The translations under genes and the position numbers were made by a program. Below the pieces are notes generated by a model. That model had not been told where the DNA came from. It did not search any database and was given only the letters and a program-made list of their open reading frames with translations. A stretch of 64,000 nucleotides of DNA from assembly GCA_910589195.1 (NCBI GenBank), contig CAJUTC010000011.1, positions 18,714-82,713 on the forward strand, read 5' to 3'. Each line of letters begins with the position of its first letter. Within the stretch, counting starts at the first letter, position 1. Below are positions 36,936-44,254 of this stretch, piece after piece. The DNA comes from an uncultured Lachnospiraceae bacterium. GTDB lineage: Bacteria > Bacillota > Clostridia > Lachnospirales > Lachnospiraceae.

Positions 36936-37733
36936 TTAAGGCACTAAATCAATCACAACTCGTTCATATCCCAGATTCCTTAAATACTCTACAATCTCCT
37001 CTCTGTGGGCCACCATCTTTAAAATCCCCTGGTTCCCTGCCGAAAGCCAAATATCATTCTCCACAATTTTAATTTTGATATCCCATATATTTAATGATCG
37101 TAGAAAGTTTTCCCCCTGCTCTGCTTGATTCAGTTTTTCCAATGTTAATATTGTCCCTTCCGGAAACCGGGTAGTATAACAATCCTTTGAAAATACAGAG
37201 TAAAAAGGAAGAGAAAATTCCTGGGCCAGGCCTGCCAGTTCCCTCCGGGAGATTCCCAATGTTGCCAATGGAGCGCAAAGATGGAATTCTTCTGCTATCT
37301 GCCGGATCCCTTCTTCCTTCCAGTCGTCAAAATCCACTCCCCACAAAACCTGCTCTGCCTTTAAAGGCCTGCACAATTTTTCTATGTTCTTAAAAAGATA
37401 CCGCCTGCATTGGCCGCACCTGTCAGAACTGTTGCTTCGAATCTGCCCATTCCTTAATTCATCCATATCAAAAATGTAGTGATTCATCCCAAACGCCACC
37501 GCTTCCCTTTTGGCCAGCTCGATTTCTACCCTTGGCCGCAGACAGCCATTAACCGTAACCGCCAATATCCGGCTTCTTTTGCTTTCTGGCAATTGAGATG
37601 CTGCTTTTAAAAGAATTCTGCTTTTTATTTCTCCGGTAAATGCGATTACCGTCATTTTTTCAGTATATTCTTCTATCTTTTTTTGCAGCCTGCATTTTAT
37701 TTCTTGACGTTCATTCAGTTTGTCTTTGCCCAT
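36936..37733 (-). CDS. LarE-like sulfur-transferase-family protein with a degenerate PP-loop
   Basis: 265 residues from ATG 37733 (AAGGG about 10 bases upstream; an in-frame ATG at 37820 has no site). The layout follows LarE, the enzyme that sacrifices a Cys sulfur to make the nickel-pincer cofactor: EIELAKREAVAFGMNHYIFD, RCGQCRRYLF, GVDFDD, PLATLGISRRELAGLA and DCYTTRFPEG. The last aligns with the ACLASRFP segment holding the sacrificial Cys, and a Cys is present. The ATP-binding SGGVDSS loop, however, reads TGEIKSR here. No larB, larC or lactate racemase gene is nearby. Function may have shifted; assignment to the superfamily is firmer than to the reaction. Confidence 0.65.
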   Translation of the reverse strand: MGKDKLNERQEIKCRLQKKIEEYTEKMTVIAFTGEIKSRILLKAASQLPESKRSRILAVTVNGCLRPRVEIELAKREAVAFGMNHYIFDMDELRNGQIRSNSSDRCGQCRRYLFKNIEKLCRPLKAEQVLWGVDFDDWKEEGIRQIAEEFHLCAPLATLGISRRELAGLAQEFSLPFYSVFSKDCYTTRFPEGTILTLEKLNQAEQGENFLRSLNIWDIKIKIVENDIWLSAGNQGILKMVAHREEIVEYLRNLGYERVVIDLVP

Positions 37734-37904
37734 GATTTGATTTCCCTTGTGTATGCATCGACCTACCGCGCGTATTCCCTTCTCCGCGCAGCCAGGCCGT
37801 TTCTTCTCATCATTATTCATTCAGCATATCACTGATAGTTTACTTTCAGTCAATAGAAGTAACAAAATCGTAATGAACAGTAAGAAAAATGTTTTAAAAA
37901 TCTT

Positions 37905-38049
37905 ATAATACCAGGATCAAAAGGTCAAAAACATGAGAAAGAACCCGATCTGGGCGGATTTTGAATGTTTTTGAGGATTACGGGAGCACAAAGCGGGGAG
38001 TAATCCGATATCAAGGTGGCAAAAGATCTTTTGGCACCAACATCATGTT
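37905..38049. repeat. Structured intergenic repeat, copy B
   Basis: Element of about 145 bases. Read on the minus strand it opens with ATGATGTTGGTG and the perfect palindrome CAAAAGATCTTTTG (38035-38022), and closes with CCTTTTG then CTGGTATTAT (37919-37905). Both ends match copy A at 25108-25179; the middle is different and carries two internal hairpins (GGATTAC/GTAATCC and CAAAAACAT/ATGTTTTTG). The remainder of 37734-38214 holds no gene. Confidence 0.6.
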
Positions 38050-38152
38050 ATGTTTAAAAATTATTAAATTTTTATAAATCGAATATTCCTAATAACGTTT
38101 CGATATTTCCATATATTCCCATATTGTCACATAGTATTCTATCACCCACAAA

Positions 38153-38181
38153 GCGCCGCAGTCAGTTTATGACTGCGGCGC
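38153..38181 (-). terminator. Terminator hairpin of the cell-wall-binding protein gene
   Basis: Perfect 12-bp stem GCGCCGCAGTCA / TGACTGCGGCGC with a five-base loop, 34 bases after the stop at 38215 on the minus strand. Only a short U stretch follows. Confidence 0.75.
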
Positions 38182-38214
38182 CTGCTAATTGGCAATTATG
38201 ATTATATGGAATGA

Positions 38215-39708
38215 TTAGTCATCATCTCTGATATCATCTACAATATAATTGGTTACATGAACCTTCTGGGAATCAATATCCGTTACGGTTCCGCTTCTCT
38301 TAATCTTGCCGTTTCCGTTGACCAGAATAACGGATCCAGCAGGAATCATATTGTCTTCTGTCTGAGCCTTGGTCGTATAGATATCTGCTTCGGTCTGTAC
38401 ACACTGATAGGTGCTGCCATCGCCGAAGTCATCTACCAGAGAACCCTCCGGGCCATATAAGGAACCACTGATAATGGTATTTACATAAGCCTGGCCGCTC
38501 TTCTTAAAGTAGTAGGTTTCGTCTTCCCCGTCAACGTCAATGGTCACTCTGCGGTTGGTCACCATCTGGCCTTCGGTAGTGCCATGATCATCGTCTTCCT
38601 GGAAATAGTAGAAACCGTTTAAGGTCGTACTGCCTCTTCTTACATCGCCTAAGTAGAATAATCCGCTTCTCATTCTTCCCTGGGTGTCAAAGATGTAGGT
38701 CTTATTCCGGATGGAACGCGCAATCAACCCGTCATAAAGTTCCGGATCCTCATAGCCGCCATCTGTAATATCCAATCCGGCTCCGTCACCGGCAGTTGCT
38801 AATGTAGGACGACCCTGGCTGTTTAAGTAGAACCAGTACATATCATCGTCATAATCATCATAATCGGTGCTTGCGTAAGCGAATACCCAATTCTTTTCTC
38901 TGCCACCGTTATCTTCCTGATGGTATGCGGAATCGCTGGCTACAGAAGAGCCGCTGGCATTAATATTGGAACCGCTGGCATCTTTATATACCCAAAGGTC
39001 CAGCATAATGCCGTTCTCATCGAATGTATAATATCTTCCGCCAATCTGGTTCGTAGAATTTCTTCTTGCCTTACCATTGCTGCGGAAATAGAACCATTCT
39101 TCATCATCATATGGTTCTCCATCGCTGTCGCCGCCGTCAAACATCTCATCATCAGTATCTAAGTACTTCCAGCCCTCTGCGGCCCAGCCTTCATTCTCAT
39201 CGCCTAAGTAGTAGATATCGTCATTATCCAGCCTCTGCCAACCGGTCAGCATAATGCCGTCGCCGTTGAAGATGAAATATCCGCTCTGGCCGTCGCCATA
39301 ACTTAACCGTTTGATGGTTTCCTCACCGTCGTCATAACCCACTGCCTTGCCGTTTCCGTCAAAGTAATACCAAACTGTGCTGATATCATCATCATCTAAT
39401 AAGTCGTCATTATCCATGGATACCCAGGCATTTGAAACGCGCACGCCGCTTGCATCTACATAATACAGGTTATCACCAGTTTCAATGGCAGTATCCTTTG
39501 CCATGTAACCGTCTTCATCTAAGTAATACCACTGTCCGTTGGACTTTTTCCACTCGTCTGTAACCTTATCTCCGTTTCTGTCTAAGTATACCCATTCGCC
39601 ATCTTCCTGATCCCAGTGAGGGGTAGCAGCGAAAGAAGTCATGGATGCACCGATAGCCAACAGAGCTGCTGCAGAAAGTACTGCAACTAATTTAGTCTGC
39701 TTTCTCAT
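38215..39708 (-). CDS. Secreted cell-wall-binding repeat protein
   Basis: 497 residues. Signal peptide (KLVAVLSAAALLAIGASMTSFAA), then repeated aromatic/glycine modules of the choline-binding/cell-wall-binding type (GEWVYLDRNGDKV, GQWYYLDEDGYM, GYFIFNGDGIMLTGW, GFYYFQEDDD, ETYYFKKSGQA). Between repeats it is exceptionally rich in Asp (NDDLLDDDD; YDDYDDD), so the protein is very acidic. The final 80 residues lack repeats. No catalytic domain is visible. The ATG at 39708 has GGAG 12 bases upstream; ATG 39741 is an alternative that would lengthen the basic N-terminus. It faces away from three recombinase genes that may switch its expression. Confidence 0.85.
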   Translation of the reverse strand: MRKQTKLVAVLSAAALLAIGASMTSFAATPHWDQEDGEWVYLDRNGDKVTDEWKKSNGQWYYLDEDGYMAKDTAIETGDNLYYVDASGVRVSNAWVSMDNDDLLDDDDISTVWYYFDGNGKAVGYDDGEETIKRLSYGDGQSGYFIFNGDGIMLTGWQRLDNDDIYYLGDENEGWAAEGWKYLDTDDEMFDGGDSDGEPYDDEEWFYFRSNGKARRNSTNQIGGRYYTFDENGIMLDLWVYKDASGSNINASGSSVASDSAYHQEDNGGREKNWVFAYASTDYDDYDDDMYWFYLNSQGRPTLATAGDGAGLDITDGGYEDPELYDGLIARSIRNKTYIFDTQGRMRSGLFYLGDVRRGSTTLNGFYYFQEDDDHGTTEGQMVTNRRVTIDVDGEDETYYFKKSGQAYVNTIISGSLYGPEGSLVDDFGDGSTYQCVQTEADIYTTKAQTEDNMIPAGSVILVNGNGKIKRSGTVTDIDSQKVHVTNYIVDDIRDDD

Positions 39709-39792
39709 AATGAATGCACTCTCCTTTTTCTTTTTGAAATTCATCTGAAATTCCTTTTGCATTACGAGGTCACTATACTTCCAATATTTGAA

Positions 39793-39820
39793 ATTATCGT
39801 GAGTTTTTGGTTTTTATCAA
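39793..39820 (-). promoter_or_regulatory. Probable promoter of the cell-wall-binding protein gene
   Basis: On the minus strand TTGATA (39820-39815) and GATAAT (39798-39793) with a 16-base spacer, about 85 bases before the start codon. The -35 box lies within the left arm of the short inverted repeat described next. Confidence 0.5.
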
Positions 39821-39896
39821 TTAACTATATAGGATTTGACTGAATTTTTCGTCTTCTTTTCTTGACTTTCCACAGGGGGTTTTTTATGATTGATAA
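39814..39896. repeat. Short inverted repeat bounding a 67-base segment with a promoter
   Basis: Arms TTATCAAT (39814-39821) and ATTGATAA (39889-39896) are perfect over 8 bases only. The segment between them holds the promoter of the first recombinase, whose -10 box touches the right arm. It might be an invertible switch acted on by the neighbouring recombinases, but 8-bp arms in AT-rich DNA can occur by chance. Confidence 0.3.
39862..39890 (+). promoter_or_regulatory. Sigma-A promoter of the first recombinase
   Basis: TTGACT (39862-39867) and TATGAT (39885-39890) with a 17-base spacer, about 78 bases before the recombinase start and directed toward it. Divergent from the cell-wall-binding gene. 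Confidence 0.75.
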
Positions 39897-39968
39897 CGTT
39901 GGAATCATTCTGATTTTCCAGGAAATACTATACCTTAAGAAAGCAAACCTAACAGAAAGGGGATTTAT

Positions 39969-40787
39969 ATGGATATCCAATCTCAGCTTCCCACATACAA
40001 AGACTACTTAAGCCTGAGGAATTTATCAGAAAACTCCATCCGCGCTTATTTATTCGCGGTCCAGCAGTTCTTTAAGCTGTATCCGGATCTGACCTTTTCC
40101 AATCTCCAGATGTACAAGCTATATCTGGTGGAACATTATAAGCCTCAGACCGTAAACTTAAGGATTCACGCATTAAACAACTTTTTAGATTACATCCAAT
40201 GGCCGGACGGGCGGCTTCTTCAAGTCCGTATCCAGCAAAAGGCATTTATTGATCATATTATCAGTGAAGGTGATTATGAATACTTGAAAGCCAGGCTCAT
40301 TAGCGATGAAAAATATCTTTATTACTTTTTGATCCGGTTTATGGCAGCTACAGGAGCCAGGGTCAGCGAAGTGATCCAGTTTACTGTGGAAGATGTGAAA
40401 AATGGTTATAAAGGAATTTATTCGAAAGATAATAAAATCCGGCAAATTTACATTCCGGCAAATCTTCAGCAAGCGGCACTCCAATGGCTGAAAGCGCTTG
40501 GACGAACCAAAGGGGAAATTTTTTTAAATCCCTCCGGAACGCGGATTTCACCGGATGGCATCCGTAAGCAGTTAAAACGGCTGGCCGCCCGCTATCATTT
40601 AGACGAACAGGTATTATATCCTCACTCCTTCCGGCACCGGTTTGCCAAAAGTTTTATTGAGCACTGTAACGATATTTCCCTTCTTTCCAACCTGTTAGGA
40701 CATGAAAGCATTGAAACTACCCGAATCTACCTGCGCAGAAGCAGCAGTGAGCAAAAAGCGATTATTAACCAGATTGTCGATTGGTAA
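39969..40787 (+). CDS. Tyrosine recombinase 1 of three
   Basis: 272 residues, start with GAAAGGGG upstream. An N-terminal SAM-like core-binding domain (residues 1-90) is followed by the catalytic domain. Arg (about 131, ATGARVSE), the beta-hairpin Lys (YSKDNKIR), HSFRHRFAK, LGHES and the Tyr nucleophile in TTRIYLRRS are all present, so the enzyme should be active. It shares long identical blocks with recombinase 2, for example ALN..LDY and FLIRFMAATGARVSEVIQF, so the two look like a duplication. The small size resembles recombinases that invert promoters or shuffle surface genes more than phage integrases. A 6-bp hairpin (ACAGAC/GTCTGT, 40805-40825) follows the stop. Confidence 0.92.
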   Translation: MDIQSQLPTYKDYLSLRNLSENSIRAYLFAVQQFFKLYPDLTFSNLQMYKLYLVEHYKPQTVNLRIHALNNFLDYIQWPDGRLLQVRIQQKAFIDHIISEGDYEYLKARLISDEKYLYYFLIRFMAATGARVSEVIQFTVEDVKNGYKGIYSKDNKIRQIYIPANLQQAALQWLKALGRTKGEIFLNPSGTRISPDGIRKQLKRLAARYHLDEQVLYPHSFRHRFAKSFIEHCNDISLLSNLLGHESIETTRIYLRRSSSEQKAIINQIVDW

Positions 40788-40878
40788 CGAACTTTTTGCA
40801 GGTGACAGACATGATTACGGTCTGTTATATTTACGAATTTTTTCGATTTTTCATCGCAAATTGAGTTGACTTTTTATG

Positions 40879-40906
40879 TTGACTTTTTTATATTGTTTAC
40901 TATCAT
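40879..40906 (+). promoter_or_regulatory. Promoter of recombinase 2
   Basis: TTGACT (40879-40884) and TATCAT (40901-40906) with a 16-base spacer. A second TTGACT lies 14 bases upstream in a direct repeat of TTGACTTTTT. It suggests recombinase 2 can be expressed apart from recombinase 1. Confidence 0.6.
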
Positions 40907-40942
40907 ACTGCAAACGTGGACGCTTTTAGAGGAAAGGATATT

Positions 40943-41761
40943 ATGGATCAAAAACTTCAGCTCCAACAATTCCAACTGTATTTAATGAGAAGAAACCTGT
41001 CGAAACACACCATACGCTCTTATTTATACGCGGTTCGGCAATTTTTCCGGTTTTATCCGGAACTAAATGATCTAAATCTTCAATTGTATAAACTATACCT
41101 TATGGAGCATTATAAGCCCCAAACAGTAAACCTACGGATCCATGCCTTAAATTGCTTCTTAACTTATGCCCAATGGCCTGGAGGCCATGTCCTTCAGATA
41201 CGCCTCCAGCAGAAAACCTTTTTCGATCACATAATCAGCGAAGCTGATTATGAATATCTAAAGGCCCGCTTGTTAAGCGATAATAAATATTTGTATTACT
41301 TTTTAATCCGGTTTATGGCAGCTACAGGAGCCAGAGTTAGCGAGGTCATCCAATTTACAGTAGAGGATGTGAAACATGGCTACAAGGATCTTTACTCCAA
41401 AGGCAATAAAATCCGCCGGATCTATATTCCTTCCACCCTGCAAAAAGATACAGCCTGCTGGCTTAAAGAAACCAACCGTTTGTCCGGCGATCTTTTCCTG
41501 AACCCTTCCGGCCAGCGGATTTCCCCAAGCGGGATCCGCAGGCAGTTAAAAATATTGGCTATCCGTTACCAACTGGATGAAATGGTGGTATACCCCCATT
41601 CCTTCCGCCACCGGTTCGCAAAAAGTTTTATCGAAAACTGCGGTGATATTACGTTGCTATCCAACCTTTTAGGTCATGAAAGCATCCGGACTACCAGAAT
41701 CTATCTGCGCAGAAGCAGCAGTGAGCAAAAAGCGATTGTCAATCAGGTAGTGGACTGGTAA
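40943..41761 (+). CDS. Tyrosine recombinase 2 of three
   Basis: 272 residues from ATG 40943 (GAGGAAAGGA upstream; the in-frame ATG at 40916 lies at the promoter). Same length and domain plan as recombinase 1, with catalytic Arg in ATGARVSE, Lys in YSKGNKIRR, HSFRHRF, LGHES and Tyr in TTRIYLRR. The C-terminus SSSEQKAIVNQVVDW is nearly the same as in recombinase 1. Divergence concentrates in the N-terminal DNA-binding part and around residues 165-185, which could mean different target sites. Confidence 0.92.
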   Translation: MDQKLQLQQFQLYLMRRNLSKHTIRSYLYAVRQFFRFYPELNDLNLQLYKLYLMEHYKPQTVNLRIHALNCFLTYAQWPGGHVLQIRLQQKTFFDHIISEADYEYLKARLLSDNKYLYYFLIRFMAATGARVSEVIQFTVEDVKHGYKDLYSKGNKIRRIYIPSTLQKDTACWLKETNRLSGDLFLNPSGQRISPSGIRRQLKILAIRYQLDEMVVYPHSFRHRFAKSFIENCGDITLLSNLLGHESIRTTRIYLRRSSSEQKAIVNQVVDW

Positions 41762-41813
41762 ATAAACCAAATTACATAGCATTCTATCATGATTATAATA
41801 GGGGGGAATTTCC

Positions 41814-42662
41814 ATGAGTATTTCACAAGAAGAGTTAGAAAGGTTTCAGATTTATTTAAAGAAAAGCGGGAACACCCGAAATACCATTATCGCTTACCAG
41901 TCTGCTGTGCGGCAATATTTCCTGCGCTACCAAACACTCACCGTAGAAAACCTGCAGGAATATAAGCATTACTTGATCCAGCACTACCAGGCCAGTACCG
42001 TAAACGCCAAAATTTACGGGATTAACAAATTTCTTCACTACCAAAGCAGCATTCAGGATCCGGCCAAGCACTCGATAGGACATTATCAAGTTCCTTCCAT
42101 AAAACGGCAGCAGCAAACATTTGCGGATAATGTAATTTCCAATAATGATTACGAGATTTTAAAGAAACGTTTAAAGGAAGACGGCAATAAATTCTGGTAT
42201 TTTATTGTACGTTTTTTAGGGGCAACCGGCGCCAGGGTAAGTGAACTGGTTCAGATAAAAGCCGAACACTTAAAGTTAGGTTACATGGATCTGTATTCCA
42301 AGGGAGGAAAAATCCGGCGGATCTATTTTCCGGATTCCCTTTGTGAGGAATGCCTTTCTTGGCTTTCCTCACAAAAAATAACATCCGGTTTTATCTTTTT
42401 AAACCGCTATGGCAAACCTGTAACACCACGAGGGATTAACAGCCAGTTAAAAAAATTTGCCCGGTTGTATGGGATAAACCCGGATACGGTTTACCCCCAT
42501 TCCTTCCGCCACTTATATGCCAAAAATTTTTTGGTTAAATTTAATGATATTTCCCTGCTGGCTGATCTGTTAGGTCATGAGAGCATCGAAACCACTAAAA
42601 TTTACCTGACTCAAACCAGTACCGAACAGAAAGCGCTGATTGATCGGGTAATTGTCTGGTAA
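41814..42662 (+). CDS. Tyrosine recombinase 3 of three
   Basis: 282 residues; ATG preceded by AGGGGGG. It has its own plausible -10 box (TATAAT near 41795). The catalytic set is complete: ATGARVSELV, YSKGGKIRRIYF, HSFRHLYAK, LGHESIETTKIYL. It is clearly related to recombinases 1 and 2 but much more diverged, so it is an older paralogue. Followed by the end of nagA on the other strand; the 118-base gap contains only an imperfect hairpin (CTGCC-CGTA with TACGGGGCAG). Confidence 0.92.
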   Translation: MSISQEELERFQIYLKKSGNTRNTIIAYQSAVRQYFLRYQTLTVENLQEYKHYLIQHYQASTVNAKIYGINKFLHYQSSIQDPAKHSIGHYQVPSIKRQQQTFADNVISNNDYEILKKRLKEDGNKFWYFIVRFLGATGARVSELVQIKAEHLKLGYMDLYSKGGKIRRIYFPDSLCEECLSWLSSQKITSGFIFLNRYGKPVTPRGINSQLKKFARLYGINPDTVYPHSFRHLYAKNFLVKFNDISLLADLLGHESIETTKIYLTQTSTEQKALIDRVIVW

Positions 42663-42780
42663 GGGAAGCCGTAAAATTCAATCATTCCACAAAAATCTCC
42701 TGCCCGTACTTATCCGCTGATAAACGGGTAACGCCTGGGATACGGGGCAGCTATTTTGCGGACTTTCCTTTCAAACTTTT

Positions 42781-43923
42781 TTAATCCAGCATGGCGCTTC
42801 CGCGGCAATAGGTCTGCACTACACTGTAATCATCGCCCAGCACTACAAAATCCGCATCATACCCGGCTCTTAAGTATCCTTTGCGGTCATCCACCTTTAA
42901 GCATCTGGCCGGATTGGCTGTACAGGAATTTAAGGCGGCGTCAAAGGGCACCTGAGCTTCCTCTACTAAAATTTTCAGGCCCCGGTTCATATACAGGGTA
43001 CTTCCGGCTATAGTATCCGTACCCTTAAGCCGTGCCAGTCCATCCTCTCCGATTTCAATCGGATGGCCTCCCAGGGAATAATTCCCGCCCGGAGGACAGT
43101 GTTTTGCCCGAAGGGAATCGCTGACCATGATGGCATAGTCCCGTCCCTTGGCCGTAAAATAATTATTGAGCGCGTTTATGTCGGAATGGCAGCCGTCGCA
43201 AATGATCTCTCCGTAAATCTCCCGTACCCGGAAGGCTGTATTCACCAGGCCCTGGTTCCGGTGATGGTAGGCTGTCATTCCATTATATACGTGTGTCATG
43301 GATGTGGCGCCATTTGCTATCCCCATCAAAGACTGCTCATAAGTGGCGGCGGAATGCCCCATGCTGACCACAACGCCATTTTTTTTGCAGTAACGGGTTA
43401 GGGAAAAATCTTCATCTAATTCCGGCGCTAAGGTAATATACCGGATCATCCCCTTAGCGGCTTGTTGATATGTTACAAACTCTTCCACTGTAGCTTTTGC
43501 TATGGCCTCTGGAGGCTGGGCGCCTTTATATTTCATGTCTAAATACGGCCCTTCAAAATGAATCCCCAGGATTTGCGCCCCTTCATAGCCTTCCTCTGCC
43601 ACCTGAGCCACATTGGCTACTGCCGCTGTCAGCACATTTGGCATCTGAGTAACGGTTGTTGGAAGAATCGAAGTTACTCCCTCCTCCGGAATCCGCTTCA
43701 TCCAGTTTCTTAAGCCTTCTGGTTCTCCGTCATTGGTATCAAATCCGTAAGCTCCGTGGGTGTGGATATCGATAAACCCTGGAACAATCCGTAAAGCCCC
43801 GAAATCATCCTGAACCTTTTGCTCCCCATATGGAAAAATCCGCTGGATCACTCCCTGTTCCACAGAAAGCTGCGCTGGGATAAACTGTCCGCCTATCCAT
43901 ATTTTTTTACTTTGTACAATCAT
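42781..43923 (-). CDS. nagA: N-acetylglucosamine-6-phosphate deacetylase
   Basis: 380 residues. It releases acetate from GlcNAc-6-P in amino sugar and cell wall recycling. Amidohydrolase motifs: PGFIDIHTHGAYGFDT (metal His pair), IHFEGPYLD (Glu), MGHSAATYEQS, THVYNGMTAYHHR, ICDGCHSD and VSDSL (catalytic Asp). The ATG at 43923 has AGGAG six bases upstream; the extension to 43956 lacks a site. No nagB is in view. Transcribed alone. Confidence 0.95.
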   Translation of the reverse strand: MIVQSKKIWIGGQFIPAQLSVEQGVIQRIFPYGEQKVQDDFGALRIVPGFIDIHTHGAYGFDTNDGEPEGLRNWMKRIPEEGVTSILPTTVTQMPNVLTAAVANVAQVAEEGYEGAQILGIHFEGPYLDMKYKGAQPPEAIAKATVEEFVTYQQAAKGMIRYITLAPELDEDFSLTRYCKKNGVVVSMGHSAATYEQSLMGIANGATSMTHVYNGMTAYHHRNQGLVNTAFRVREIYGEIICDGCHSDINALNNYFTAKGRDYAIMVSDSLRAKHCPPGGNYSLGGHPIEIGEDGLARLKGTDTIAGSTLYMNRGLKILVEEAQVPFDAALNSCTANPARCLKVDDRKGYLRAGYDADFVVLGDDYSVVQTYCRGSAMLD

Positions 43924-44042
43924 TTCCTTCTCCTTTTTTGATGCCTTGGAGGGCAACTAGATGCATGTTTCCTTATCCACTGATAACAGGAATGTATTAG
44001 AAAACGGTGTGTTGGAAATTTTTTTCATCTATTTAAAATGCA

Positions 44043-44090
44043 TAAAAAAATCCCCCGCTGATACCAAGTATACTCAGTATCAGCAGGAGA
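44043..44090 (-). terminator. Intrinsic terminator downstream of deaD
   Basis: Stem GCTGATAC / GTATCAGC (44057-44064 with 44077-44084) extended by GGA/TCC pairs, followed on the minus strand by a run of seven U (44050-44044). Confidence 0.85.
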
Positions 44091-44158
44091 GTCAAGAAGG
44101 AATTGCTGTAATTTTCAGTGTACCGGAGGGATACAAAAATCCTGCCAGCATGGTTTTT

Positions 44159-44187
44159 GATTGATAGGACGCTATTTCCTATCAATC
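44159..44187. other. Perfect 10-bp hairpin in the deaD 3' region
   Basis: GATTGATAGG and CCTATCAATC with a nine-base loop, flanked by T5 and A5 that extend the pairing. It lies between the deaD stop and its terminator. It could protect the transcript end. The rest of 43924-44254 shows no gene. Confidence 0.6.
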
Positions 44188-44254
44188 GAAAAATTATGGC
44201 TCGCCGGGAACCTGTAAACCACAACAGCAGGAATGTTGGTGACATTCCAACTCC

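Noticed and set aside
39969..42662. Prophage or integrative element integrases
   Set aside because: No structural, replication or transfer genes, and no tRNA or direct-repeat attachment site around the three recombinases.
43961..44164. Plus-strand 67-residue frame between nagA and deaD
   Set aside because: It covers the deaD terminator and has no ribosome site.
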